A stretch of 64,000 bases of DNA from Saccoglossus kowalevskii (taxonomy: Eukaryota; Hemichordata; Enteropneusta; Harrimaniidae), in NCBI RefSeq assembly GCF_000003605.2, contig NW_003131853.1:358328-422327 (forward strand). The letters are read 5' to 3'. Below are positions 1-14,979 of this stretch, piece after piece (position 1 is the first letter of the stretch; each line of letters begins with the position of its first letter). The translations under genes were made by a program, and so were the position numbers. The notes under the pieces are model-generated. The model searched no databases. It worked only from the letters and a program-made list of their open reading frames with translations, and had not been told where the DNA came from.

Positions 1-3000
1 TGCATTTTATACACATGGTGTATATTGCATAGAATTTGTATCAAACATGTGACTGTGGCACTTTAAGGTTGAACAAAAACAAAAAAACATTCTATATATT
101 ACAACCTATTTTATTGCACATTAAACTAATTTGCCCTGGAATCATGTTTTCCATTTTATCATTTATTGTTTTTCCAACATTCAAATCATAAATTCATACA
201 TGCACCCTTTGTGTTTTTTTGGTGCCTTGTCTTTGTAAAGTGGGAAACTTTGATTCCATGGCTTGGTAGTATATTCCCCAACAATTAAATGGTTTATCCA
301 AATGTGATGTTACAATATGTATACCATGTAATGCTTTGTGTTTTTTTTTAATATTATAAATAGACCATTTCATTTTACATGGAAAGTCTGGTGTTACAGG
401 TCAGGGTTAGGAAGCTTAAGAAACATTTACTCTAATAACTCATTATAGACTGAATATATTATCTGGTATAAATCCAATTACCAGTCCAAAATGACTTGGC
501 CTGAAAGAGATTCTGCTACCTCCGATTCTAATTTTATTTCATCCTACCTGTTTTTAATTGTCATGCTGTGCATGCCACACAATTTTATTGTTGGAATGTT
601 TGCAAAAATTCCTGGAATAAAAAGGTAATATAGTGTCTCTATATAATTGCAATAAATGTCTGTTTTATTTAAAGCCATTGCCTCTCAATATTGCACTTGT
701 ATCATGTTAGACATGTGTATCTAACCATATTTATAGTATGGAACAAGAAATTGTGCTAATTTTATATACACATACTATATTGGATATGTCATCCATATGC
801 ATGTACATGTGAAAGTTGTACATCTGATCTTGGTATGTGTAACCACTTTCCAAAACATTGAAATTTCAAGATGTGCAAAATTAGACTCCAATGTGAAACT
901 AGTTCACAAGATGCAATATTTAACTGCATTCAACTGTACATCTTTTTTTTTCCTAGATGAAGATAATTGGATCTGTGTTGAGCAGTGGTTAGCGCCACCT
1001 AACATTGAGGGAGAAAATGCTTAATTTGCCCGTTGAGGGAGACATTTCTCATTGTGGTAGAATAGTCTTTTTGCGGTAAACTGATGTACATGAAGAATAA
1101 CTACTGGTATATATCTGTTTTATACTGTTCACGAATTGGGTATAAATCATGCAGTTTAATACTTAAAGAAGTGAGTTGTGCATGTGCAGTTATAGGATTA
1201 TACAAACCTAGATTCCCCCCCCCCCCTCAAGATATTGATTCATCCATTTTTAAGATGACTACGGCGAATGACCAAACCAATGGCCTGAGGGCAATTATGG
1301 GTGTATGGATATCTCTCATTTTTTACAATGCTTATATTCTGGACTGTAAGTGCATAGTTCTATCAAGTATTAAAACTTGTTTATACAATGGAATTCTTCC
1401 ACATTGTATCCAAATAGTACATGCCAAAATTTGAATTTTCCATGAACTTTAAGGCAAAGCTTAATTAAGTGATAATTGTTTTGTATATTTATGTATTACT
1501 TATAAAATACTACACAATTGTATATGTTTTATGGTCTTTAACATTAATGGAGACTACATTGCAAAAACGCTTGTTGACTCAGTGACTCTTGGCTCATTGG
1601 AAATATAGGCAATGAAACATGAAAAAACATTATCTCTGAGCAAGATCCATCACATTCCACAAAGACATCGAGGATTTGAGACTTAATTTTTGCAGAAGGT
1701 CCTGTTAACAATTTAGTGAATAGTCAGATGAAGATGTGGTCACTTATACCTGTGTTTAGCATTTCTATTTTCTTTTTGCTGATTTCCTCGTAGCAGCTTC
1801 CAGGATGGTGGCATCAACCCCAAGACGTGACTCTTTCAATCAAAAGCCCATTGATGCTCTCTCCAATCAATACACAAACTACAAGGAGAGAGGCAGCAAC
1901 ACTTGCGGCCTAAAAGAATCACGTTCAATAAACTCATTCACTAGTAAGCGAAACAAACTGACAAACAGAACACTATTTAAAAAGGTTATTTCGCTTTCAA
2001 GACCAATTTGAAAGTTGATGTAGAAGTGGAGGTACAATCTTATCCCGCCGTATCCGTATCAGATTTAAAGAGACAACAATTTAGAATTTGACTTAGTTCA
2101 ACAGTATACACATTTGTAGAACTTTGCAACAATGTTAATAGATACAGGCACACTTGACTGAAAAGCGTTCAGTGATTCTTGAAGTACTCTTCCAAGCGTC
2201 TTTGTCTCAGGTCTTGGTCTCCTAGACCCTTGGTTAAAATTGAACTAATTCTTATTTTAAAGTACCCAGTGTCCCCATCCTGTCAGCGGAGGGCACTGTA
2301 TCATATAAAACATCATATGACCGAAGGATTTATAATCTGATGAATAAAACCTTAATTTGTCTACAAGATAAATCTTGTACGAATATATGGTATTATCATG
2401 CATACAAGTGTGTTATCCACTTATTTCTATTGTTATAGAAGTGAAAATATCAGTACTACTTGTACAATTGAAAAGTGGACAGTGTAAATTAACCTTATTC
2501 ATTCAGGATGAAACATATTAAAACATTGTTCCCCAATTATATGTAGGTATTTCAGATGTGTTTCCATAAAAACTATGTACTTCCATAATATTTATGCGAG
2601 TGTGCTGAAGAGATTTGTGATTTAGCCAATGGATATGTCCCAAACTCACTCGCGTACGAGTAGCATTGCATTTCGTCCGAGGCTTCCAGTGAAAGTCTCT
2701 ACTTTTCCTCCGTCAAATTCCATCACTATTTCCAACAGAACTGTATCATATGATACAAAATCATTGCACTCTGAATCGATAAGTAATGGCAAGACATTTG
2801 TCAATAGTTTTAATGCCACAATAATGAATATTTTGACAATTTAACTACTCATTCAATTATGAACAACATTTAATATTTTTAATATCTGATTGCCACATAC
2901 AAATTTATAATGTCATTAAATTCCAAAACAAATTTTCAATTTGAAATATACTTTGGGTATAAATTATTGTCTTCACTATTATAAATCCCGTCATTTATAT

Positions 3001-5735
3001 TAGATTTCTGCATAAGGTGCATGCTGAACTAACCTAGAAAATATGTAGTTCGAAGTTAACAAGTAGAATTAATATAGTAATCCAATAAATTCGAAAGGAA
3101 GGGACATAATTGCTCTACATAAAACAAAGTCTAGTGTGCATTTCATACTAAGCATATTGCAAATATTGATTTTGTAATATATACCATCATCGAACAGTCC
3201 ATTGTCAAACCTGGTACCTAACACAATGAATAGCGTGTCTGCCTAGCATAAGGTAGATTGTGGTTCAGACTCTTAGCAGTTCTCAGACAGATATTATGGG
3301 TCTCAACAGGTGACTGACTTATCTCCTAATGAGTGAGCAGATCTATTATTCTATAGTTCACCCTTCAACTGCCTCACCTATCTTGCTGGACTGGTCATTG
3401 CCTTGAATGGTGTTCTCAGAGGCACAACACATATTATTAGGGACACACTACTTAAATATCTTTCTTCCATGGAGAAGGTGAATATGACACTGAAAACCAG
3501 CTTTGCATGTTGTCTACTAATTTAAGCAATGCACACAACTAAGATGCACGATTGGAGTTCCCGTGTTTTCTGTGCTGACGTCACTATTGATCATGTGTTG
3601 GTAGAGGGTCATTTGTTCTCTATGACTTCGAGAAACTCCCCCAGGCAGTAACATGTCATGACTGGTAAATGCATTTCAGTCTCCTCACACACTTTGATTT
3701 GCGAGCTGTTCATATTTCATATTGAGTTCAAAGTTACAGGCACACATACACACATATAAACATGAAACATTGGATACGTACTCGCAACTATGGCCCTGTA
3801 AGTCTAGCCTTGTTCGTTTGGGTACTTCATATGTCATGGGTGTATTGAATATCTTGTACAGAGTACATCTGCAATATCTCGTTTATATCAAGTTTTATCA
3901 CTTTAGGTACTAGTCTTATTCCAGTATTTAGAAATATTCACTGGGACTGATGTGTTAGAACAATTATCACGACCAGAAACATAAATATCGTAGAGGAACG
4001 ACTTATGACGTCATGTACCAATTCTACCCCAGAAGAAATAACATGGGCAGATAAAATGAACGAAGTCACAGGTTCGAGAAAGTTCAGCATTAAAATCTTT
4101 TCTTTCCCCACAGGATAACCTATTTCAATGTTCTTGCAATTTATAATTATTATTTTTATAATATGCATAATACAAGGAGCATACATGGCACTTCCAACGC
4201 CATTGGTGATATTGCTATGGTGACGTCTCACTATGGCATTTATTTACACATTATGTAAAGTGGAAATAACATATCCAAAAGTCCTATAGGGAAAATGTAA
4301 ACTCAACTACAGCCGTAAAAGCTGTGCGAAGTTTGGAGTAATAACAGGGAAAAATCATTAATACAAATTGTAGATTTTTTTTACATAAAAAACTACAGAA
4401 GTATTTTCTAACACCATTATTATTGGCGAATAATATATTCAATTATTGTATCTTTAACTTTAATTATTCAACCAGCTGAAACATATGCCAGTACGGAAGG
4501 AAATTGTATTAAACAGAGAATTGTAGTGTGTATTGCTCGTAGAGATATGTTGGGACTCGTTTGTGGATTATTATATAAGCACACCCTTAGGGATCACACG
4601 TACGCTTACACATTGAATATATAGAAAACTATTTTACTGCATTAGTATATGTTGTTAATATGTGTTCCGCACTGCTCCAGGGAAGATTACCCACAATTCA
4701 CTATATTGATATTTGTCATACAGTGCACTTTAATTGAAGGAACACAAGCTTCAAAACCCCATTCCGACTATATACTGTAAAATAGTTTATTTAAGCTAGC
4801 ATTAATTTTGGCTGAAAGGACATTTTGGCTGTTTTTTATGAATGCCATTTATATATGATGATGATCGGCGGTAATTAGTGCCATTGTCAAACCTCATAAT
4901 TGTGATTCCCACTAGAAAATTGGGTTGTGGGAAAATCAATGTTTATCAACAACATGTCGCACATTCGCAGCGCGACGACCACTGACCTTTAAGGTCCTTT
5001 CAAACGTTCGCTAGATTTTGAGAGGCTGCTTTATGTAACATGACAATACACAGCTGTATCAGTTACTATCATGGTCTAATTGATTGTGTCTCAGTGGTGA
5101 AATGACATATCGTAGTTAAAAAACAAAAGTGTAGCAAATGAACTAGTTTCAACTAACAACGATACTTCGTCAGATTTCGTATCGTAATGAATAACAACTA
5201 CGTGAATGACGTCACTGACCACTATGTTATATTATTTATGATGACATTCATTTCAGATAAGCTGAAAGTAAGGCTATTAAATTAAGGGATGGAGTGACAG
5301 GTTGAAGCTGGTGTTTGTAAGACTCAATGACGTAAAATTGATGTTAGAGTCACGACACAACACAAAATAATGCAGTTGTCCATCATTATTTTCTGTGCAT
5401 GTTATTTGTGTTTCAGTTTGCTTGTTTTGTACTTATTGACTGTCATTCAGCCATTTATTTTGTGTTGTTCGATTTTCCATTTTTTATGTATTTTTAATCT
5501 TATGAGTTTTGTGATCAATCGGGCATAGTGTTCTCCTAAAGCTTTTTACACCACAATTATGGTCAAAATGTTTATTTAACTATTTGCAATAACAGAACAT
5601 AACAATTAGCAATAACAGTTCATCATATGCCATACCAAAAACGTTTTGGTCATTATGTCGCTGATAATGCTATTATTTTTAACAACTCAAAGTGTACATG
5701 ATTTCTAGCAATGGTATATTTATCTATACCAATTA
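1..5735. other. Intergenic region without supportable gene
   Basis: AT-rich sequence with only short ORFs (75-116 codons at most) that show no domain I recognise. AATAAA hexamers occur near 617 and 650, so the first ~0.7 kb could be the 3' untranslated end of a plus-strand gene lying to the left; no coding sequence supports this. A poly-C run sits near 1214-1226. A tRNA-like SINE remnant near 3.2 kb is listed separately. Confidence 0.5.
3208..3480 (+). repeat. Probable tRNA-derived SINE remnant
   Basis: The stretch around 3231-3272 reads like a decayed tRNA: a TAGCGTGTCTGCCTAGCA block, typical of the D-arm/anticodon part of tRNA-derived SINEs, followed after ~12 bases by GTGGTTCAGACTC, which resembles a pol III B box (GGTTCRANNCC). 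The following ~200 bases carry no coding potential and could be the SINE body. I see no clear poly-A tail or target-site duplication, so the ends are approximate and the call is tentative. Confidence 0.3.
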
Positions 5736-5739
5736 TTTG

Positions 5740-6290
5740 ACATGTCACATACCACCTCGTTATACTGGAACTCTTTTAGATGCAACCTCGTTATATATTA
5801 ACCTATTTTGCACATCCCCTTGTTATACTGAACCGCCTACAAATACCAACTCATGATCATACGGAAACCATTTTACATGCCACGTTGTATTAATCCCGGG
5901 CACATGCCACCTCTTCATAATGACATACCACTTCATTACACAGGACCCCTTCACACACAACATTTTTATATTGAGCCCCTCTCATATGACACCTTGTTAT
6001 ACTCAACACCTTTCACACACCAACTCGTAACAATGAAAATGGTTCTTCACATACCACCTTCTTATATTGAACCCCTTTCACAAGCCACCTTGCTATACTG
6101 AATACATTTCACATACCACCTTGTTATACCGAACTTTTTCATATACCACCTCGTTATAACACCTTAATATGCAACCTCTTTATACTGAACCCACCTCGTT
6201 ATAATACACTTCTTTTCATGCCACTTCTTTCTATTGAACCCCTTGCAATTACCAGCTCGTCACACTGAACCCCTTAGTAAACCATCTCAT
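5740..6290. repeat. Degenerate ~30-bp tandem repeat
   Basis: Roughly 15-18 diverged copies of a unit resembling CACATACCACCTYGTTATAC followed by TGAACCCCTT. Units vary from about 25 to 36 bases, and many keep the CCACCT/CGTTATACTGAAC core. An 82-codon ORF at 5853-6101 is only a readthrough of the repeat. Confidence 0.75.
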
Positions 6291-9200
6291 ACGAAATTAG
6301 CTGTAATTTGTTATCAGTTTTTATAAAAACATAAATTAGTCCATTCTTCAGACAATATTTTTTTACTCTCGTTTTTATTTCATTTGTAATATTGAAATAC
6401 GTATATATTTCATTAAAAAATATGAACAGATGCCGTACATTATTCTGTAGTTACAGTGTGCATCATCACATAAGCCAACTCTGTTGCGTTAGTGGCATTA
6501 TTGAACCAATCAGAAAGTTCCTTGCAGGACGTCCTTAGACGACTGGGATGGAACGATAGAAATGATGACATTACATCAGACATTGTAATATACACCAACA
6601 GTTAATGAATGTGTGGTGATAATTATCCGTAAGCAATCCAACAAGTCGATGCATCAGAGCAATCGTTTATTTTAATTAATTTTATTTTTAGAATGTATTG
6701 TTGCCTCCTAGCTCGTCCACCTACGGACTCATTGGAACAGTCCGCTCTCGACTCCATTCCTCCCCATCTATTTGATTTCTAACACTGTGGCCTGCCGTAA
6801 ACTCGTCGTACATTGCCTCGGTGGCAACAGGGAGCTAACACAGGATAAGTATTTGCAGATATTAAATTTCCTTGTGGGGTCGGACCTTGAGTAATAATTT
6901 AGAAACACACGGTGGTCAGAACTGGGCGTTTTCATTTACATCCCGTATCATACTGTGAATGTGTGCCGTAATCTCGTGCTGTCATCTCAACTGTAAAGGT
7001 AGGCAAAGAATGGCAATACGCGTTGACGATAAAACGAATAATATATTCTAGCGTATAAATTTATATTTGAACATGAATGTCGCTTACGCCAATCAGTAAT
7101 TCTTCTTTAATATTGTTGAGGTGTGCTCGTTAACATTTTGAGATCGTTATTTCTATAGCTTTGTTGAAGGATTGTGACTATTGATATTGTGTGAACTATT
7201 TGATGGCATCGGGAAATATTTAAAAATTTGTTCCGGACTCATCCTCCTTTCAAATAACTGCTGTTTGTACTAATTTGAAACAGAGGTATATCGTTGCAAA
7301 TCTTGTTTCATTATAACACTACTCAAAAGCGTTAGAAAATGATATTAGAACAACCCAAATAGGAAGCCGAAATGAACATAATTCCTCAAGTTCAGTTCAA
7401 AACATATTTTATATAGCAGTGGAAAGACCCCAATAACACTTTATTAAATATAACATTAAAATGGCGTGCTCCCTTGACAATAGTTGCTTCATTGACTACA
7501 TTGAAGAAAATTGTAAAAGGTAAAAGACAATGAATACATTTTGTTATCAACAAATAGTGTATTTGAACCCATCTGATAAGTTCTTTTATTTTTTGAAAAA
7601 TGAAAATATATAATTGGTTTCTATCTTTGGCTGTACTTTCGTAAATATGCACAGAAACAATTTAATCTATGCTATTGTATTATTGTCAATTCAATATATT
7701 TTTTTGCTCAAATTTAATTTTCCAATTTCAATATTTAATGCGTCGAAGCATAATTATCTTGACGTTCAACAGCCTCGATGATGAATGGACACATGTCCTT
7801 GGTTGAATGTCTTCAAACAATCATCGAGTATCGCTGTTATCGGGCAAAGTTTATCGCAAACTAAAGTTAACTTTGAATAGCGTTAACCTTGAAATTTCGG
7901 TTAACAATAGACAATTAATAGAAATTGAAGGTGACAACAGGACAAACAAAGGTGTTGTAGTGGCGTCAAAACATAGTACGATATTTCCACATTCGATGAT
8001 AGCCAATTATGTCGAAGTCTCAATTATGTCTCAAGGCAATATTTTCCTCTGAAAGATCGCCATTTCGACATTGAACTATAGGACGAATGCAGGTTCATGA
8101 TAAAATTATTCGATTTTTGCAACAGACGTTCGGTCCGCAACTTTAGTTTTATGCAATACGCGATTTCACGCAGTGAACGGCAGATCACCAATTAATTAAA
8201 TGATTGCATAATTGTATAATTAAAAAAAACATAAATTCATTATACTTTCGGGAAAACCCACAAAACATCTATTTAAACAATGTAAACCTAGTGAATAATA
8301 TTAGCTTTCCAGGCAAAATTCACAAAGACAATTGCATAGTTACAATGCACCAATACATATTTATTGTTATCGGTAAGACATTGAATAAATTGATAAATCT
8401 AACAAACACATTGTATTCTAGTGGCACGTTTTTTGTGATATCTCAATTTTCTCGAATTTCGTAGACCGATATTTCTGTCCATTTTGTACCAGGAATAACC
8501 TACCCCAATAATTATTGTAATGAAGTACATGTAAAATAAATTAAAATATCCATCGTGTACTCATTATATATGTGAATAGGAATCAATGTAGAAGTCAGAT
8601 TTGAATGACAGGTGACAGATTTAAATTGTCCCTGCTGTCGTTGACTTGTTTAATAGTTGCAATGTTTTCTACTACTATTATGGAGTATTTATTCCTTGAA
8701 TGTAATATTTAAAACTATGTCAATTGCGTATAAGTCAGCTGCTTATTTTGCGTGAATATTTTATTAATCCAATTGGAAGAACAGCTTTCAGATTCAGTGT
8801 TTACAATAAATTGTTTGTTGACCAAATACCAAACTGTAGCTTGTTTTAATAACACAAATAAGTCAATATTTTATTACATAATGACAAAAGTAATGTAATA
8901 TGTACCAAATCAAAATGTAACTTGTTTTTTTAACATTGTATACAATTTAATTAGTTTTACACGAGTAGCCGCTGTTGTGTTTATTGTCGGGCCATTGGCG
9001 ATTTATCATGCACGTTTTCACTGAACAATATATCATTGTTGACGAGAGGTGCCTTGATATTGTACAAAGTATACAATTAGTTTGTTCACGCCCGATTATA
9101 TTTTTTAGAGATTTTTTAAATTCAATGAAATTTGTAAGTGTTTATATGTTCGTGAATTAACTACCACTGTCTGCGCGCTCGTCTTTCGTCATGTATACGT

Positions 9201-12200
9201 ATATTTACATTTATGTGTGTGATCAGTGAATTGCATAAGTTGGATGTTTACACTAAGTTATAAACTGTATGTTCCACAGTGAGTTGGAATATCATATGTG
9301 AATTAAAAATACGATTATACTCGTCTTTTTCTCTCTACCCTTCTACGTTTTACAATTTTTAATCCTGAATGACCTCTGTAACAGCAAAAATGTTTTAGTT
9401 ACATAGATCATTATGATGTTCACTCAAGAATTATAATTTGCTGTATACCGATAGCGTAAATAGTGGAATACAGATGAATATTGTCCGTCTGTTTACACGC
9501 ACTGGATAAGGGCTCATACCAAAACTGTTACCGCTACTGTTTTTTTGTTTATTTTAAATCTGAATCGAGTATATCCGAGGGCATTAATGTTTAAAAAATA
9601 TAAAATATGTTTATTCGTAAATTTTTATACTACGATGCTTTCACGTTTTATGGGTGATACATGTTTTAGCAGGTTATGTATGTTTTCTATAAGAGAAAAA
9701 ATAATAACCAATAATTATATACATGTGTTTATCCATTGTAACTAAAAGCATTGGTCAACAAACAGTTCGGTGAAACAGCACACATTTGCTGCTGTCAATT
9801 TGCATGATTGCAAATATTATCTAAGTCAAATAAAATGTCACCTTTGTCTGACATTTCAAATCATTATTCACCAGTCACTATTCACTGTATTTACTAGTTC
9901 TTGTTGTCAGTGTCACTACTTGTCAAATGCCTCAGACAGACTGGTCATTATAATTAAAATATTTAATAATGTCAGACAATACTCACCACTGGTTTGTTCT
10001 GTAGAAACTTAATATATCACGAACACGGATTTCAAGTCAAAGTTAATTGCTTTCCATGGTAACTAGCGGCAAATGGTTCGGATTAACACATATATTTATT
10101 ATTTAAACTAATTCGAATGGCGACAGGAACATACAAAGAACGAGCAAGGCTGTCTTCGTGATCACTCGAAGTCATCTGACAATTAATTTTGCAATTTCAG
10201 CTCCCTCCTTGGTTACAGCCATTGCTGCTTATGATAATATTCATGTTGTTACCTTCTCGCGTGGATAAAATGACCTGGTAACACTGAATTATATATTAAT
10301 ACATTTGTAATTTAATGCTTTACATACTTGAATGGATGCTCAAATGTTTACACAAAGGAATTGAGTATTTCTTCCAAGGTTATGTTTGTAAGGACTGAAT
10401 ATTTTGCTAACATTTTACTATGAATTGTCTTTGCTCACATAACATGATAAAAAAAAACTGCATTCATGTAATGTTCATTAAACATTGGTATGAGTATCGT
10501 ATTTGACTGGGACATTATAAGCCATTATTTGTTATCCTGTGAAATTGTTTAGAATCGATTTATATATATATAGCTTGTTTGAAATCGAATCTGTGACAAC
10601 AAAATTAAATGAATTTATTGTATTAAATTTGACTGAATAATCAATACTGTAACATTGAATGCATATTTTAATACGATAGATATGACGCTTTGGGGAGAGC
10701 ACTCTTATTACCATGTAATAAAGTGCTCTTAAATATTGTGTTTCAATTCCTATATGTAAAATAGATATGACGTAAATTCAGTTTGCGTGTAACAATGTTA
10801 CAAATATAATATATTACGATGTATTAATGTATAAAACAGCTTAATACATGGAAATGTTGACTCCTACTGTTGTTATGTTGTAGTTGAAATGTATGAAACT
10901 GTAATATAACGCGTTTTAAGAAATTGTCGAGCATGGATCAACAGTGATGAAACATGAAAAGACACGGAAAGAAACAATACAGTAAATAGCAAATCGGGAT
11001 ATTTTTTATTCGCATATTTTATAACCGGACAAATAGAACAATTAGTTGATTACAATGGCAATGTTCCAATGTTGAATACATTGCTTTATCTTAAAGATTC
11101 TGATTCAAAATAGCACATCCAGCTTGGTATTCATTTTCTCATATGTATCAACTATAACTACTTGAATCTCTGTGCGAAATCATAGAATATAAGGAAACGA
11201 GTTCGAATATACTGGTGTATGGTCGTTTCCACGTTGTTAACTCGAAGTTAACGCGGATGCGTTTCACGCGAGAAAAGGTGAAACCTTGCGCTACACATGT
11301 ATCGCAAGGTTTTAGGACGTGAATACCATCGTGAAACGTTCGGATGACTTTATTTAAATTTGTGAAAGATGCTGTTTTTTCTGCAACCACACCATTATAC
11401 CGAGTTTCAACAAATTACAATGTTTCACAATTTACTTTTTCTTGTTAAAACCTTTATGTTAACTGTGTAATTTAAACATATCATACAATTTTCTCAAAAA
11501 AGACGTTTATATTAAACTAGTCTCCCAGTTTACAAACAATGACGACATTCTCATTTTTGTTGTGAAACTGTATCGACCATCATCATGTGATGAAGTGGAT
11601 AACTATAATGAATTCATAATGTGCAAGAAAGTCCTTCATATGGTTTTTACTTAAGAGGAGATAGTAGTGTATATATATTATTGCCTGGATTACGTAGTAC
11701 TGAACAAATATTCAATTGTAATCGAGATATGCGAATACATATGTATGCATGCACCATGAGTGAAGGTTTGCATTGTTAGGTTACTGCGTGTTTTGCATTT
11801 ATATGGGTTGCCATGGTTTGTCATATTACATGTCGCCATCAATATAAGAAGTTCTTTGTGTTAAAATGGCAATAAGCCGTTCTTTTTGTTTTGTCTACAA
11901 CTTTTTTTTCCACCATGACATTTGTAGTACACACATGGGATACGATGTACTGATAGACAGCTTGCAAATTGAACTTAAGTCGAATAATAACAATCATTTT
12001 CTAACTATTTGCATGCTGTTAACATACAAAATGGTACATGACAAATCACCATGTGTTTACTCATTTATTGGAAACAAATATATTTGTTGGATTAAATATT
12101 ATGAAAACAATTGACGAACAATCGGAATTCACTAATCATGACGCTATAATTAATTCACATTTTTTTTCTACAGATCTGAAGTAAAATTGTATTACGATTG

Positions 12201-14979
12201 TGTGGTATAAGATGCGATAATGACTGACAATAAAGGTTTACAATGGCGCACCCTCGACGCAGCAGATTTACAGTAAGAAAACATACGATTTATATTTCCC
12301 GAAATGTGCATTTTCTTACGGGAATTCCTAATTTTGTCAGAACAGTCATTTCAGGTTTTCTTCGTACAAAACGTGCCGTGATAATTATTGATAATATTCG
12401 AGTATATACAACAATTATAGTGTCACTATTTAGTCATTTTTGAACTTAAGCAATAAATATACAATGCACATTGTATGTACCATTTCAAATAGTGTGATGT
12501 CATGATAACGTTATGTAATGTGTAATGTAACATACTCGTAAAAAGCCAGTTTGACATTTGCTTCGTTGTTTTCCAACCACACAATTTCACTTTGCATAAT
12601 ATATGACGTTTTGTCGAATGCTCCTTTCAACAGGCACTTATATATTTCGTTAATTTGTTTTACCAACCGCGTATTGTGTATGTGGCTGGCGGCTAAATAG
12701 TTATTATGCAAATATGTTCACATTCTCTCCTGTCGGCGATGGACTCAGTTAAAAACGATTCCAGTTTAATTGATTTCCTCGAGACTGCTTTTTTTTTTTT
12801 CATAAATCACTTTTTATTATATCCAACCCAAACACGTTACAATTAAACACAATTCATTAATAGTTTCCGTTGGGTGATGACGTTTTCTACGCAGTATCGA
12901 TTAATTTTGCACTTTAAATTTACATTCAGTGACAAATTAATACTGCACTCAACAATGATTCGCCACATTTTAATGTTATTAGGAACTTCCTTGTCAAAGA
13001 TAATATGTTGTTGTTGGGTTTTTCACAATTCTATATTATTTTTTTTTCAAGAGCGGGCAGTTGACCCGAACTGAATATATGTAATTATGTTTATTTCAAC
13101 TTTCAACATGTGCCGGAAAGGTAAACCAACGATTCGATTCTAGGGTGAATATATGACGTAATCGTCGCATACAAATGTGTGCTATAATGAAATGTCAGAT
13201 TGGTTTCCCATTTCAATATTAAATGCGGATAATAGATTACATGAGATTATCACAAGAGCAAGAGTGGACTCTGTATTATACTATTACATCGCAAGAAGCC
13301 ACGAGTCAGGTATTACATGACCAATTCCGGTGTCAGAGAGAAAAATCGCAATTTCACAGAACTAGCTTAAAATATTCAAAAGCTAATTTATGCTGATCAG
13401 GCGTGACGTCTAAGCGCTTCCGTCAAAATATTACCTTTCTTTCCTACATTTATTCAAAATAAACTTTCAATCGGCATTATTTTAATGTCATTGCACTATT
13501 CGAGTAACTTTTGTTACACTGAAATTCTCACATTGCAGTGATAAAAACTGTCTCACAATTTGTTTTTCACGGCGTAATGTTCAAACGATCATGCCAATAA
13601 TGTCGTGTAATGTGAATATCGTGACGTTTACAACAATGATAGTTCACTCTATAGCGTTGTTACTCTAAATAATATTCACAATGTGTATGTCACCTTAGTA
13701 ACAATGAAGTCCGAGAATGCATCAAAAACATCAACGGATACAATATGTCGTTTAGGATAAAGCAATATGTTGTATACCAATAATATTCAACGCACAATGC
13801 CTACTGTTACAAGTTATATTTAACACAACCAAGAATTTGCATGAATAACTCATCATAAATAACTCATTAATCATGTTGTGATTAATATTAAAATAAAATA
13901 AAGTTGTACCATAAACACAAATACTTTAACATTTAATTACATTATTAATGAACTTCCTGTTAACAGTTTGTAATTTCAGACGTTGTATGTTTATTTTACA
14001 TAAAAACAAGATGGTCTTCAGGTCCCCATAAGCGGAGTATATGGTAAAATGCATTTGCAAGTTACTGCTAAAACTAAAACAACCATTTACAAACTAGTGA
14101 GTTTTTGTTTGATTATTCTAATGCGGCAACCTGAACCGACGAATTGCCTCTTTAACAGCATGTTCATAATTGATTGATAGTAAAACACAAAACACTCGAT
14201 ATATGACACCACTGTATATATATATATGCCTATTAAATTTTAGCAAGAACAAACGAATCATTGTGCACAGCCCATTTGTCTTGTTTGACTAATAAACATT
14301 TCCAAATATAGACTGCTTCAATCTTCTGAAGTCTATTCACTTTATTACTATACCGTATTTTGCTGTTATAATAACTATATTCACGCAAGTTGAACCTTTA
14401 ACCTAGATTTCGATAAGATGACAAACTTTTTATTTCCGACCGTTTTGCGATTGTATTTTCTAGATTCTTTGATTGAACGCAGGATTTACAGTTCATTCAA
14501 AGTCTAAAGTTGCGTTCGGACATTGATACCGTGTAACAACGTCGGTGCCGGTGATCCTCTCGTCGGTGTGCAAATTAGCCAAAATAAAAAGCATGGTCAT
14601 TTGAACTCTGATATTACAAGACTGATTTTAAGGACAATCCTAGCGGAGCGGATCGCCAATAAAGAATCTGATCGTTTCGAAGTATAAATGAGTATTTTTA
14701 ACAGTTTAGCAAATTTGTTAATTAAATCAAGTTATTATGGGTTCTTGATAACACATCATTATATGGAATTGAATTGAAATGCTGCTTTGTGCCAATTAAA
14801 AAGTATATATATTGTTATTGCGCAAATGTATTCTCCCTTCATTGATTGAAATTACTTAGGGTCGCCAACATTATCAAAAAAAATGATTGTTTCTCTATTG
14901 TTTCTTTATTCTACTGTTAGAATAGAATGAGATGAATGTATGTAAGTAATTATATATCGTTACATGTGTTCTTCTGTAG
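6291..14979. other. Intergenic region or unseen 5' part of the channel gene
   Basis: No ORF here has a recognisable domain, none exceeds about 82 codons, and none shows the splice-flanked pattern of the genes downstream. The first visible channel exon starts at 14980 with an acceptor and no obvious in-frame ATG at its 5' end, so one or more 5' exons and the promoter probably lie here. I could not pick them out. Confidence 0.5.

Noticed and set aside
970-1010. tRNA-like GAGCAGTGGTTAGCGCC
   Set aside because: It resembles an A box, but no B box or cloverleaf follows.
1805-2011. 68-codon ORF with polar, Arg/Ser-rich product
   Set aside because: No domain, splice context or neighbour supports it; composition alone is not enough.
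2629-2844. 71-codon Ser/Thr-rich ORF
   Set aside because: No recognisable motif and no start or splice context; likely chance.
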